A DNA stretch of 64,000 bases from Alicyclobacillus mali (GCF_017329565.1 NZ_JAFMTT010000008.1), one strand, 5' to 3'; shown: positions 7,599 to 16,653, counted from the stretch's first letter. The notes: generated by a model from the sequence alone, not told the origin. Made by a program: numbers and translations.

Positions 7599-9326
7599 TT
7601 ATTCCGACATTTCGTTCATCGGATAGGGATCCGTCACGCCCGCATACTGGACCATGACGTCCATGCCGGATGCGGCGTGTTCGAGATCGTGACAATGGAA
7701 CATCCAAAGCCCCGGGTTGTCGGCGCGAAATGCGATATCGTAGGATTCGCCGGGAAAGACGTTCAGCGTGTCGAGAAAGATGGGGCTCCCTTGGACCGGC
7801 CGTCCATCCCGGGTCAGCACCTGAAAGTCGTGCCCGTGCAGGTGCATTGGGTGGATGTAGGGGCTGTCGTTCACGATGTGCACGAGAACCGCGTCGCCCT
7901 TGTGCACGATGATGGGCGGGATGTTCGGGAACACGCGCCCGTTGATGGCGTAGACCATGCCGGTCTGCGACATGCCGACCGTGAGTTTCATGTTGTACCG
8001 GACCTGATACGCCTGATGGAGGCGGAACACGTTCTCGCCGGGTACGCGACCGCGCCCGTAGTCGGTGAAGTCGAACCAAGGTTCGTGCTCGATCGCGGCC
8101 GCCGAAATGCCTTGGAACGAAGCCCATGCGCCGGGACCGCCGATGGCCGCGCGCAGTTCCTGGCGCGCGGTGGCGTCGGGATCGGCCGATACGAGGTACG
8201 CGGCGCCGGACGGTGGAACGCGAAATTCCACGTCGTAGCGCTCGGCCGCGCCGATGGGCAGCAGGACGCCTTTCAGCCAGCCGGGGTTGGCGATGTCGTG
8301 CCCATCGAGCGCCACGACGCGAAAGGGCGCGCCGACGAGGGTTAACAGGTGCGTCATGTTGCCACTGTTCACGATGCGAAGCCGGACGAGATCGCCCGGT
8401 TTGGCGGGCAGGACGGTGTTCCCGTCCGCATTCTGGTTCACCGTGAAGGCGCCGTACATGCCCGCCATTTCGTCGAGCGCCGCAACGTCGTCGGCGGTCG
8501 GCGCGAATGTGCCCGTTCGGAGGAGAGGCCCTGGCAGCACGTGCAGCATGGAGGTGCTCGCCTTGTTCCCTGCGGCGGATCCCATCATGCCCATGCCGCC
8601 CGTCGAGCCTGTACCGCTCATCATGCCCTGGCTCATCATGCCACCGGCGGAGCCCGCATCCCGCGCACCGGAGTCGAGATTTTCCATCATGGCCTTGGCG
8701 GTGGACGCGTTCGGCCATTCGTGCAGGACCAGCGTGTAGTCTCGCTGAGCCGGATACAGCGGGTGCTTGGGCAGGACGACGATGGCGCCGTAGAGTCCCA
8801 GTCCCACCTCTTCGAAACTGTCGTCGTGCGAATGGTACCAGTACGTTCCGGGCTCGGTCGCCACAAACTCGTACGTGTACGATCCGCCTGGCGGGATGGG
8901 GTTCTGCGTGACACCCGGCACACCGTCTTCGGCGGCTGGGACCGGGATGCCGTGCCAATGCACCGTCAAAGGCACCGACAGGCGATTGTGCACTGTGACC
9001 TCCACCACGTCGCCTTGGTGCGCCATGAGCAGCGGGCCAGGCGCCGTGCCGTTGAAGGTCATCGCCCGCAGGGTTTCGCCACCGAACGTCAGGGTCCGGT
9101 ACTCGGCGGTCAGCGTGAAGTGGTCGACCCGCGCGCCTTGGGGAACCCGCGGCTCAAACGCGCTGACCGGCGTATACGTTCCGCCGGGCCCGGGCACGCG
9201 GGCGAGCGGGGCATCGATGGCCTGGGTCGCCGTCCCGCGATGTGCTTCGTAAACGCCCATCACGCCGACCGCCACCGCGAGCGCCGCCGCTCCTGCAGCA
9301 ATGCTGAGCTTCGCTCTGCGCCGCAC
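7599..9326 (-). CDS. Secreted multicopper oxidase, laccase/CueO type
   Basis: A three-cupredoxin copper oxidase, probably acting on the outer face of the membrane on Cu(I) or phenolic substrates. An N-terminal hydrophobic signal or anchor (about residues 8-25) precedes the domains. All four copper motifs are present: HWHG (H123, H125), HSH (H165, H167), HPMHLHG (H492, H495, H497) and the HCHDLEHAASGM block (H544, C545, H546, H550, axial M555). A Met-rich insert at about residues 213-248 with several MM pairs resembles the copper-binding inserts of CueO-like enzymes. It lies between a tandem DUF2249 gene and hemerythrin on the same strand. Confidence 0.93.
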   Translation of the reverse strand: MRRRAKLSIAAGAAALAVAVGVMGVYEAHRGTATQAIDAPLARVPGPGGTYTPVSAFEPRVPQGARVDHFTLTAEYRTLTFGGETLRAMTFNGTAPGPLLMAHQGDVVEVTVHNRLSVPLTVHWHGIPVPAAEDGVPGVTQNPIPPGGSYTYEFVATEPGTYWYHSHDDSFEEVGLGLYGAIVVLPKHPLYPAQRDYTLVLHEWPNASTAKAMMENLDSGARDAGSAGGMMSQGMMSGTGSTGGMGMMGSAAGNKASTSMLHVLPGPLLRTGTFAPTADDVAALDEMAGMYGAFTVNQNADGNTVLPAKPGDLVRLRIVNSGNMTHLLTLVGAPFRVVALDGHDIANPGWLKGVLLPIGAAERYDVEFRVPPSGAAYLVSADPDATARQELRAAIGGPGAWASFQGISAAAIEHEPWFDFTDYGRGRVPGENVFRLHQAYQVRYNMKLTVGMSQTGMVYAINGRVFPNIPPIIVHKGDAVLVHIVNDSPYIHPMHLHGHDFQVLTRDGRPVQGSPIFLDTLNVFPGESYDIAFRADNPGLWMFHCHDLEHAASGMDVMVQYAGVTDPYPMNEMSE

Positions 9327-9424
9327 CTTCGCACCTCCTGTCTTCCCTTTCTCGTCTGCCGTCGTGCGTCATCTTAAGCCCAGGTCTGGCGCGGATCAAC
9401 GCGTACGGGTCGAGGGCGCCTGGT

Positions 9425-9907
9425 TCATGGCAACGAATTCGCCGATTTGTAAAGCTTCACGCGCGCGCCATCGTCGCTTTCCACGATTTCGTAGGTCAGG
9501 CCTCGCGCTTCGATCTCGGGGAGCAGGAACACGGGGACGCGATCGTTCCAAATTTCGAGTCCCATCGTTCCCGTCTGGAATTGCGGTTCCTCATCCAACA
9601 GGGCGAGGGTACGCAGCATGGGTTGTGGCGGTTCGAGGCCCCGGTTATCGAGATACCAGTAAGGCAGATGGCGCTTTTCGCGGGCGAACTGGGTCACGAC
9701 ATGGTCGGCGGCCAAGGTTCGAACGGCGTGGTGAAACCCCCGGTTCGAGAGCAGCCGGATGAGTGGCGTCGGTTCGAACGTGGCGTGAAGTTCAAAGATG
9801 TCGTCGGATCCGAGACTTTCGACCGACGCCATGATGACGTGGAACGGCTCCCCTTTGTTCACGAGGATCTCCCGAACATCGAGCACAACAATCCTCCGCA
9901 CATGCAT
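9425..9907 (-). CDS. Tandem DUF2249-domain protein
   Basis: Two copies of the small DUF2249 domain are visible. The first begins at VVLDVREIL (residue 7) and contains FELHATFEPTPLIRLL. The second begins at YLDNRGLEPPQPMLRTL and contains GLEIWNDRVPVFLLPEIEARG. DUF2249 proteins are often encoded with hemerythrins, Fe-S proteins and respiratory genes, but no biochemical role is established. The ATG at 9907 keeps the first strand of the domain. A GTG at 9886 has a better ribosome site (GGAGG, 6-base spacing) and is the main alternative. Upstream in-frame codons are not protein-like and overlap the divergent ferredoxin region. Confidence 0.8.
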   Translation of the reverse strand: MHVRRIVVLDVREILVNKGEPFHVIMASVESLGSDDIFELHATFEPTPLIRLLSNRGFHHAVRTLAADHVVTQFAREKRHLPYWYLDNRGLEPPQPMLRTLALLDEEPQFQTGTMGLEIWNDRVPVFLLPEIEARGLTYEIVESDDGARVKLYKSANSLP

Positions 9908-10048
9908 CGCCCCCAGACGCTGATCTCTCCATGGAACGCAGCTCCATTGTGCGCGAAGGCGCTCACGGCCGCTGTGATCCAGCGCACGTTTCGCCTCCGC
10001 TCCTTGCCGTATCATGCTCTCAAATGACATCTCCCAAGGGAGGAACCG

Positions 10049-10291
10049 ATGATGACCTATGTCATCACTTCGCCGTGTATTGGGGAGAAGGCAGCCGACT
10101 GTGTGGAGGTTTGCCCTGTCGACGCGATTCACGACGGTGGGGCAACCTACCTCATCGATCCAGAACGGTGCATCGACTGCGGAGCTTGCGAACCCGTTTG
10201 CCCCGTGTCGGCCATCTTTCACGAAGCGAACGTACCGGACGACGAACGGCATTGGATCGAAATCAATCGCGCCTTTTTTCAAGGGGGTTAA
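10049..10291 (+). CDS. Ferredoxin, 7Fe type
   Basis: A small electron carrier with two cluster motifs: C10-x7-C18-x3-CP, and C41-x2-C44-x2-C47-x3-CP. This spacing is typical of seven-iron ([3Fe-4S] plus [4Fe-4S]) ferredoxins of Bacillus, Thermus and Alicyclobacillus. The length (80 residues) is normal. AAGGGAGG lies upstream of two consecutive ATGs at 10049 and 10052. It is divergent from the DUF2249-oxidase-hemerythrin operon and 36 bases before an NnrS-like membrane gene. Confidence 0.95.
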   Translation: MMTYVITSPCIGEKAADCVEVCPVDAIHDGGATYLIDPERCIDCGACEPVCPVSAIFHEANVPDDERHWIEINRAFFQGG

Positions 10292-10327
10292 GAGCGCAGC
10301 GCACAACTGACACAGAAAGGAGGAGCG

Positions 10328-11659
10328 ATGGTGGGAGACGAGGACAAAACCGGCAAGACGCGCATATCATCGCAGGTTCCGTTCGCCTGGCCTGGCATGA
10401 GCCAGGGAGGCCATTCGCCGCCGGTCAGGTTGCCGCTTCAGTACATGATTGCGGGCCTCTCCTGTTTCCTGCTTTTTGCGTGTGATCTCGCCTGGCAGGT
10501 GGCTCGCGGCGTGCTGTTTGCGCCGGGAGCCCCGGCGGGCGTCGCGCTCACCCATCTGTTGACGTTGGGAGCGCTCATGTCCTTTGTGATGGGAGCCGTG
10601 TATCAGCTGTCGACGGTCGCTTTTCTGATGCCGATCGCGGCAGTCCGGCTGGCGCACTTCCTGTTCTACGCGTACATCGCCGGCCTTGCTGGTCTCATCG
10701 GGAGCTTTTCGGTCTGGTGGCCTCCCGGCATGGGCATCTTCGGCATCTGGACGGCGGCCGTACTGTACGGATTCTGCGGAAACATGTTGGCTTCACTGGT
10801 TCGGGCTCGGGTGCGCGGACCGATGTGGCAATTCGTCTTCTTGGCTCACGTGCACCTTGCGATCGCCTTGGCAGCGGCGGTCGTTTTGGCGCTCGGCGAC
10901 GCGAATCTGTGGCCGGCCGTGCAGGCGGATCAGGCCCCTGTTCTCGCGACACACATCTTGCTTGCGGCCGGCGGATTCTTTGGCTTCTTGATCTTCGGCT
11001 TCAGTTACAAGCTGATACCCATGTTCACACTGTCGCACGGGTACAACACGCGTTATGAACACTGGGCATTTTGGACATCGGTCGCCGCGCTGTGGTCGCT
11101 TGTGGCCTGTGCCTGGTATCCGGCGTTGGCGCTGAAGCTGGTATCTGCCATCTGCATGGTCGTCGCCTTCCTCTCACATCTTCAGTCAGTGCGCGAAATC
11201 TTGAAGCGGCGCGTTCGTAAGCGAATCGAAGCGCCCATTCGGGGTGTTCTCGTCGCACTCGCACTGGGTGTCCTGTGGGCGCTCGCCCTCATCGCACACG
11301 CGCCTTCTTCCGCGGGTTCAGCGGCTTGGCGAGCGCTCGTGCCGCTTGTGCTCATGGGGTTCGTGTCGTTGACCGTCATTTCACTCGCATACAAAATTGT
11401 TCCTTTTCTTGTTTGGACGTGGCGATTCGCAAGCAGACAAGGGGCCGGATCAAACGTGCTCATTTCACATCTCCTCGACACCTCGTCGGCGCGCGTCGTC
11501 ATCACATTAAACTCGATTGGGGTGGTGGCGGCAGCAGCGGGGATTTGGCTGGACTCAGGCTGGCTGTGCGACGCAGGTGCTTGGGCCGTGGCCGTGAGCC
11601 TCGGAACCTTTGGGGTTCACATGTCGTCTGTGTTCCGTCGCGCGTGGAGGAAGGAGTGA
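10328..11659 (+). CDS. Polytopic membrane protein, NnrS / heme-copper oxidase subunit I-like
   Basis: About ten to twelve hydrophobic segments follow a 40-residue soluble N-terminus. Conserved-looking His positions occur at the start of helices (THLLTLGALMSFVMG, AHVHLAIALAA, THILLAAGGFFGFLIFG), the pattern seen in NnrS-like and other diverged heme-copper oxidase subunit I relatives. Function is not known. NnrS proteins are linked to NO stress. The start has AAAGGAGGAG. A second protein of similar type is encoded at 18743. The stop abuts a DUF59 gene whose ribosome site lies within the last codons. Confidence 0.7.
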   Translation: MVGDEDKTGKTRISSQVPFAWPGMSQGGHSPPVRLPLQYMIAGLSCFLLFACDLAWQVARGVLFAPGAPAGVALTHLLTLGALMSFVMGAVYQLSTVAFLMPIAAVRLAHFLFYAYIAGLAGLIGSFSVWWPPGMGIFGIWTAAVLYGFCGNMLASLVRARVRGPMWQFVFLAHVHLAIALAAAVVLALGDANLWPAVQADQAPVLATHILLAAGGFFGFLIFGFSYKLIPMFTLSHGYNTRYEHWAFWTSVAALWSLVACAWYPALALKLVSAICMVVAFLSHLQSVREILKRRVRKRIEAPIRGVLVALALGVLWALALIAHAPSSAGSAAWRALVPLVLMGFVSLTVISLAYKIVPFLVWTWRFASRQGAGSNVLISHLLDTSSARVVITLNSIGVVAAAAGIWLDSGWLCDAGAWAVAVSLGTFGVHMSSVFRRAWRKE

Positions 11660-11664
11660 TCGCC

Positions 11665-11967
11665 GTGATCGACTTCCGGGAAGTCGAAGCACACTTGCGA
11701 GAGGTGTACGATCCCGAGCTCGGCCTGAACGTGGTCGATCTCGGCCTGATTTACCGGATGGAGGAACCCGAGGAGGGGAAACTCGTCATCGAAATGACGA
11801 TGACAACGCCGGGGTGTCCGGCGCACGACAGCCTGGCCGGAGCGGTCGAGTGGGCGGCCGCGAGAGCCTTCGGCGTGGCCGACATCGAGGTGCGCGTCGT
11901 GTGGAATCCTCCCTGGACGCCCGAACGGATGTCGCCGGAAGCGCGTCGCGTGTTAGGATGGACGTGA
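11665..11967 (+). CDS. DUF59 / MIP18-family Fe-S assembly factor (PaaD/SufT-like)
   Basis: A 100-residue single-domain protein with the family signature YDPELGLNVVDLGLIY and MTMTTPGCPAHDSL, including the conserved cysteine of DUF59/MIP18 proteins that help mature Fe-S enzymes. The C-terminal VRVVWNPPWTPERMSPEAR is also typical. AAGGAG at 11651-11656 is 8 bases before the GTG at 11665. A GTG at 11656 overlaps the previous stop but has no room for a ribosome site. It probably serves the Fe-S or heme proteins of this cluster. Confidence 0.88.
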   Translation: MIDFREVEAHLREVYDPELGLNVVDLGLIYRMEEPEEGKLVIEMTMTTPGCPAHDSLAGAVEWAAARAFGVADIEVRVVWNPPWTPERMSPEARRVLGWT

Positions 11968-11992
11968 CTAGGCAGGTCTTCACGGGGAGCGG

Positions 11993-12535
11993 ATGCATGT
12001 GATGCGCAAACGGTTTTGGTTTGTTCTGGGCGTCGCGGCGTGTATGTCGGTAGGATGTGGATCTCCGCCGGCGTCCTCTTCGAACCCCAAAGCGCCGCTT
12101 GTGACGTGGAACGTCGCCAAACGCGAGGTGCAATGGAAGGTCATCGCCGGCGATGGTCGTCAAAACGGCGGTATGAACTTTGACGGTTACGCCGATGGCG
12201 ACATGACGCTTGTGGTACCGATGGGGTGGCGTGTGGTGATCGAGTTTGAAAACGCGAGCCTGATGCCACACAGCGCCATGGTGGTGCCGTACGACGTTCG
12301 CGCCCGCGCCAGTTTCGACGCAAGCATCCTCGCTTTCCCGGGTGCGGAAACGCCGAATCCCTCGCAGGGGGAACCCAAAGGTTCACGAAACGAGATTGTC
12401 TTCACCGCGTCACGAGTTGGCACGTATGCGCTCGTGTGTGGGGTCCCTGGGCATGCGCTCGCAGGGATGTGGGACAGGCTCGTCGTCTCTGATCAAGCAA
12501 AGCAGCCATCGCTCGATTTACAACGCGGGTCGTAG
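11993..12535 (+). CDS. Sulfocyanin-like blue copper lipoprotein
   Basis: A secreted cupredoxin that should carry electrons on the outer membrane face. An N-terminal signal ends in a lipobox with Cys22 (MSVGC). Type 1 copper ligands are visible: H93 in LMPHSAMVV, then C149, H154 and M159 in CGVPGHALAGMW. The MNFDGYADGDMTLVVPMGW segment matches sulfocyanins, which in Sulfolobus feed terminal oxidases in place of cytochrome c. Alternative starts at 11999 and 12002 would only shorten the signal. It precedes the quinol oxidase operon by about 230 bases. Confidence 0.85.
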   Translation: MHVMRKRFWFVLGVAACMSVGCGSPPASSSNPKAPLVTWNVAKREVQWKVIAGDGRQNGGMNFDGYADGDMTLVVPMGWRVVIEFENASLMPHSAMVVPYDVRARASFDASILAFPGAETPNPSQGEPKGSRNEIVFTASRVGTYALVCGVPGHALAGMWDRLVVSDQAKQPSLDLQRGS

Positions 12536-12632
12536 CGAATGGAGGGGCGGGGTTCCGCCCCGAATGTTGACGGACCCCGAGTGCTCAGTATCCACTTGTC
12601 TTCTCCTCCCGCTTTGAAGCGAACCTCTCGTC

Positions 12633-12650
12633 TTCACACTTCCTTCACAC
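12633..12650 (+). promoter_or_regulatory. Direct repeat TTCACAC at 11-bp spacing upstream of the oxidase operon
   Basis: Two copies of TTCACAC start at 12633 and 12644, one helical turn apart, in the 230-base gap before subunit II. The spacing and sequence are like PhoP (TTAACA-type) or ResD (GTGTGAA on the other strand) sites, which control terminal oxidases in Bacillus. A short ATGAA-CAT-TTCAT inverted repeat follows at 12653-12665. No other gene is visible in the gap. Confidence 0.4.
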
Positions 12651-12767
12651 GTATGAACATTTCATGGACGCTTCTTTCTCCCCGGGTATCGATGTGATCG
12701 AACGCACAGGTGGACCCTCGCCATGGCCTTACCGTGAAATCGAGAACTGGGAGGGGGAGTGAATGGA

Positions 12768-13703
12768 GTGAAACGTGGAAGCCGGTGGTGGCGTGCTGGC
12801 CTGCTTGCGTTGGCTCCGTTGACGCTTGCGGGCTGTGGGCAGAACGTTCTAGTTCTGCACCCGGCTGGACCCGCGGCGAGGGAGATCGACCGCCTCATCA
12901 TCTTATCGGTCATCCTGCTTTTGGTGGTCATTGTGCCAGTGTTCGCGCTCACGATCTACATCGTGTGGAGGTATCGGGACAAACCCGACAACCGCGCACC
13001 CTACACACCGCAGTGGACGGAGAGTCGGGCGTTGGAATGGATCTGGTGGAGCATTCCCATGGTCATCGTGGGTGTGCTCGGCGCCTACACGGCAAAAACG
13101 ACGTTCGCGCTGACGCGGCCTCCGGAGTCGAACAGCAATGTGGTCACCGTGGACGTCGTGTCGCTGGATTGGAAATGGTTGTTTCTCTACCCTGACCAGC
13201 ACGTCGCGACAGTGAACTACTGCGTCATCCCAACTGGCGTTCCGGTTCAGTTCGTGCTGACGTCCGACGCGCCCATCAACTCGTTCTGGGTGCCTCAGCT
13301 GGCGGGACAGGAGTACACGATGCCCGGTATGGCGCTTAGGCTGTGGGTGCAGGCAGATCAACCTGGAAACTACTACGGCCACGGCGCGAATTTTACGGGC
13401 ACGGGATTTGCCGAGATGTCCTTCACCGTGCAGGCACGGTCCGAATCAGCTTTCAGATTGTGGGCGCAGGGGCTCGAGCAGCATGCACCAGCTCTCACCG
13501 AGGCGGGTTATCAACTGCTCAAGAAACCAGGCGTAACGGGTCGATTGTCGTACGGCAACTTTCCCAAGGGACTGTTCGATCAAGTCGTGTGGCAGGACGG
13601 CGGACAGTACATGTCCGGCATGTGGGGCATACCGACGATGGGAAGCATGGACGGCCAGTCGGGATCCAATCTGGCCTCACTTGGCGGAGGTGACGGTCGA
13701 TGA
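12768..13703 (+). CDS. qoxA: Quinol oxidase subunit II, lipoprotein
   Basis: Subunit II of a heme-copper quinol oxidase. A lipobox with Cys23 (LTLAGC) and two membrane helices (about 45-65 and 88-108) precede a cupredoxin domain. The CuA ligands found in cytochrome c oxidases are absent, and the region reads SDAPINSFWVPQLAG and ANFTGTGFAEMSF, as in CyoA/QoxA, so the donor is quinol. The C-terminal tail is Met/Gly-rich (MSGMWGIPTMGSM). GAGGGGGAG lies 8 bases before the GTG at 12768. A GTG at 12759 overlaps it. The stop overlaps the subunit I start (ATGA). Confidence 0.93.
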   Translation: MKRGSRWWRAGLLALAPLTLAGCGQNVLVLHPAGPAAREIDRLIILSVILLLVVIVPVFALTIYIVWRYRDKPDNRAPYTPQWTESRALEWIWWSIPMVIVGVLGAYTAKTTFALTRPPESNSNVVTVDVVSLDWKWLFLYPDQHVATVNYCVIPTGVPVQFVLTSDAPINSFWVPQLAGQEYTMPGMALRLWVQADQPGNYYGHGANFTGTGFAEMSFTVQARSESAFRLWAQGLEQHAPALTEAGYQLLKKPGVTGRLSYGNFPKGLFDQVVWQDGGQYMSGMWGIPTMGSMDGQSGSNLASLGGGDGR

Positions 13704-15670
13704 CTTCAGGCTTTCTTCAGTTTGCAAATCACTACTTGATGTGGAACGAAGGTCCGCTGATCTGGATCTCTGATGCACTCATCGTGTTGACCGTCGTGGC
13801 CATTGTGGCAACCTTGACGTACACCAAGCGGTGGGGATGGTTGTGGAGAGAGTGGATCACCACCACGGACCACAAGCGCATCGGGATCATGTACCTCGTT
13901 TGCGCGCTTCTGATGCTGTTCCGCGGCGGCGTAGACGCGCTCTTGATGCGCACGCAACTCGCGTTCCCGGGTGAGCATTTTCTGAACGCCGAGCACTACG
14001 ACCAGATTTTTACCACCCATGGTACCATCATGATCTTGTTCATGGCCATGCCGTTCATCTTTGCGCTCTTTAACATCGTGGTGCCTTTGCAAATTGGAGC
14101 GCGAGATGTCGCATTTCCGTATCTCAACGCCATCAGCTTCTGGTTGTTTTTCTTTGGTGCTTTACTCTTTAACATCTCGTTCGTGTTTGGCGGCTCTCCC
14201 GATGCGGGCTGGGTGAGCTACCCGCCCCTGACCGAACTCGGTTACGATCCGGGTCCTGGAGAAAACTATTATCTCGTGGCCATTAATTTGTCCGGAATCG
14301 GCACCATTGCCACTGGGATCAACTTTCTGGTCACCATCTTGCGCATGCGTGCTCCCGGCATGACATGGAATCGCGTGCCCTTGTTCACGTGGTCCGTGCT
14401 CGCGTCTTGTATCGTCATTTTGGCTGCATTTCCTGCCTTGACGGTTGCACTGGCGCTGCTGCTCTTGGATCGCATTGCCGGAACACACTTTTTCACCATC
14501 CTGCACGGCGGGAACCCCATGATGTTCATCAACCTTTTCTGGGTGTGGGGTCACCCAGAGGTGTACATCGTCATCTTGCCCGCATTCGGCGTCTATTCCG
14601 AAGTGGTCGCGACCTTTTCGCGCAAGGCCATCTTCGGCTATAAGTCGATGGTCGCATCGCTTTTGCTCATCAGCGTGATCAGTTATCTGGTCTGGGCGCA
14701 CCACTTCTTTACGATGGGTGCAGGGGCCGATGTCAACACCTTCTTCGCCATTGCGTCGATGTGCGTCGGGATACCGACAGGCGTCAAGATCTTTAACTGG
14801 CTGTTCACCATGTATCGCGGCCGCATCCGGTTGACGCTACCCATGCTATGGACGCTCGCGTTTATTCCCAACTTCGTGACAGGAGGGGCGACGGGGATCC
14901 TGCTCGCGGCGGCGCCCGAGGATTATCAATACCACAACAGTTATTTCCTGATCGCGCACTTCCACCAGACGCTCATCGGCGGTGTCGTGTACGGCATGCT
15001 CGCCGGTATGTATTACTGGTGGCCGAAGATGTTCGGGTTCAAGCTCGACGAGAAAAGCGGCAAAATCGCGTTTTGGCTATGGAACATCGGATTCTACGTG
15101 TGCTTTATGCCTCAATACGCGCTCGGGCTCATGGGAATGCAGCGGCGCATGTACACCTATCCAGCGAACATGGGCTGGAACACGTTGAATCTCGTGTCCA
15201 CCATCGGCGCGTACTTGATGGGGCTCGCCTTCCTTGTGATCGTATGGCAAATCTTGTACAGCATTCGCCACGGTGAGCGCGACGTCACGGGCGATCCGTG
15301 GGATGGACGCACGCTCGAGTGGTCGCTGCCGTCTCCGGTGCCAGAGTACAACTTTGCAGTCATCCCGACGGTCACGGCCCGCGACATGTGGTGGGCGGCA
15401 AAATACGAGGGACAAATGGAGCATGTGCGGCCGCGCGCCGAAGACATTCGCGACATTCACGTGCCCAAGCATACGGCGCGCCCATTCCTCATCGGCCTGT
15501 CATTCTTCATCGCGGGATTCGGGCTCGTGTTTGAATGGTATGTGTTGACCGCGGTAGGCTTTGCGAGTGTGCTCTGCTGTCTGCTCCTTCGCGCGCTGGA
15601 GGAAGACGACGAGATGGTCATCGCCGCGGACACCATCCGTCAGCACGAAGCGACTCTGGGGAGGGTGTGA
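13700..15670 (+). CDS. qoxB: Quinol oxidase subunit I
   Basis: The catalytic subunit with about fifteen membrane helices, which reduces O2 and pumps protons. The CuB/active-site helices WVWGHPEVYIVILPAFGVY and HHFFTMGAGADVNTFF are intact, with the heme ligand histidines in HFHQTLIGG. CyoB-type quinone-site residues are also kept (R and D in LFRGGVDALLMRTQ, H in TTHGTIM). HFHQ replaces the more usual HFHN. The 656-residue length matches CyoB. It overlaps subunit II by four bases and has a GGAGGTGA ribosome site inside that gene. Confidence 0.97.
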   Translation: MTSGFLQFANHYLMWNEGPLIWISDALIVLTVVAIVATLTYTKRWGWLWREWITTTDHKRIGIMYLVCALLMLFRGGVDALLMRTQLAFPGEHFLNAEHYDQIFTTHGTIMILFMAMPFIFALFNIVVPLQIGARDVAFPYLNAISFWLFFFGALLFNISFVFGGSPDAGWVSYPPLTELGYDPGPGENYYLVAINLSGIGTIATGINFLVTILRMRAPGMTWNRVPLFTWSVLASCIVILAAFPALTVALALLLLDRIAGTHFFTILHGGNPMMFINLFWVWGHPEVYIVILPAFGVYSEVVATFSRKAIFGYKSMVASLLLISVISYLVWAHHFFTMGAGADVNTFFAIASMCVGIPTGVKIFNWLFTMYRGRIRLTLPMLWTLAFIPNFVTGGATGILLAAAPEDYQYHNSYFLIAHFHQTLIGGVVYGMLAGMYYWWPKMFGFKLDEKSGKIAFWLWNIGFYVCFMPQYALGLMGMQRRMYTYPANMGWNTLNLVSTIGAYLMGLAFLVIVWQILYSIRHGERDVTGDPWDGRTLEWSLPSPVPEYNFAVIPTVTARDMWWAAKYEGQMEHVRPRAEDIRDIHVPKHTARPFLIGLSFFIAGFGLVFEWYVLTAVGFASVLCCLLLRALEEDDEMVIAADTIRQHEATLGRV

Positions 15671-15673
15671 CGT

Positions 15674-16309
15674 ATGGCAACCCGTGCACATGCCATGGAA
15701 GAGCCTGGGGACGGCGGGACCAGGGCGCTGGCGCTCGAGTACACGCACGCCGAGGACCGGACGCGAATTCTAGGGTTCTGGATTTTTCTCGCGACCGACA
15801 TGATTCTATTCGGTTGTCTGTTTGCCACATATCTGGTGCTGCGCACGCATACGGACGGCGGGCCCACGCCGGCGACCCTGTTCGACATGAAAGGGTTCGG
15901 AGCCGAAACGTTGGCACTGCTGACATCGAGCTTCACCGGTGGACTTGCCACAATGTCCATGCGGGATGGCCGTCACAAGTCGGTCGCGTTCTGGATGTCG
16001 GTCACCATCGTCTTGGGTCTCACCTTTCTCAGTATCGAGGCGAGCGAGTTCGCCCACGACGCCTTCATCGGTGCCGTCTGGCAGCGGAGCGCATTTCTCT
16101 CGTCCTTCTTCACCTTAGTCGGCACGCACGGCTGTCACGTGACGTTTGGCGTCCTGTGGATGCTCGTGACGCTCTACCAAGTTCTTCGCCGCGGGTTGAC
16201 GCCGAGGACCGCGCGAAAGGTGTTTGTCGTCAATCTATACTGGCACTTTCTCGACGTCGTCTGGATTTTCATTTTCACAGTGGTCTATCTCACCGGGATG
16301 GTGATGTGA
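15674..16309 (+). CDS. qoxC: Quinol oxidase subunit III
   Basis: Five hydrophobic helices and typical subunit III motifs (FWIFLATDMILFGCLFATYLV, VGTHGCHVTFG, NLYWHFLDVVWIFIFTVVY) identify this as the CyoC/QoxC subunit. It begins three bases after subunit I and ends one base before subunit IV, as expected for a tightly coupled oxidase operon. The 211-residue length is normal for the quinol oxidase branch. Confidence 0.95.
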   Translation: MATRAHAMEEPGDGGTRALALEYTHAEDRTRILGFWIFLATDMILFGCLFATYLVLRTHTDGGPTPATLFDMKGFGAETLALLTSSFTGGLATMSMRDGRHKSVAFWMSVTIVLGLTFLSIEASEFAHDAFIGAVWQRSAFLSSFFTLVGTHGCHVTFGVLWMLVTLYQVLRRGLTPRTARKVFVVNLYWHFLDVVWIFIFTVVYLTGMVM

Positions 16310-16310
16310 T

Positions 16311-16646
16311 ATGTCCAAGGCGTTCATGTCTGCGCCAGACACGCGACACGGTCGAGATGGCGGTGGAAGGCGTCAGTATGTCACCGGTTACGTCCTGTCG
16401 CTCGTCCTGACGGCTATTGCATTCATGCTTGTTGCGTTCCACGTGCTACCCGTACCTTTGCTGCTCGTGCTTCTCATGGCGCTTGCGGCATTGCAAGTGC
16501 TGGTCCAACTGTTTCTGTTCATGCACGTGACGGAAGGAGACGGCAGTCGTGTCAAGGGTCTGGCCATCGGGCTCGGTCTCTTTTTCACACTCGCCATCGC
16601 GCTCGGATCGATTTGGATCATGACGTTCAACAGTCAGGTTCAGTGA
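16311..16646 (+). CDS. qoxD: Quinol oxidase subunit IV
   Basis: A small three-helix membrane protein of the CyoD/QoxD family, needed for assembly of the CuB site. The motif VQLFLFMHVTEGD is characteristic. It begins immediately after subunit III and is followed within ten bases by heme O synthase, giving the same gene order as the Escherichia coli cyoABCDE operon. Confidence 0.93.
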   Translation: MSKAFMSAPDTRHGRDGGGRRQYVTGYVLSLVLTAIAFMLVAFHVLPVPLLLVLLMALAALQVLVQLFLFMHVTEGDGSRVKGLAIGLGLFFTLAIALGSIWIMTFNSQVQ

Positions 16647-16653
16647 GGGGGCC

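Noticed and set aside
7147..8958. A 603-codon minus-strand frame inside the multicopper oxidase
   Set aside because: Arg/Pro-rich out-of-frame shadow of the oxidase and hemerythrin genes.
12768..13703. Cytochrome c oxidase (CuA) subunit II
   Set aside because: The CuA Cys and His ligands are missing and the sequence follows CyoA/QoxA, so the quinol oxidase call is preferred.
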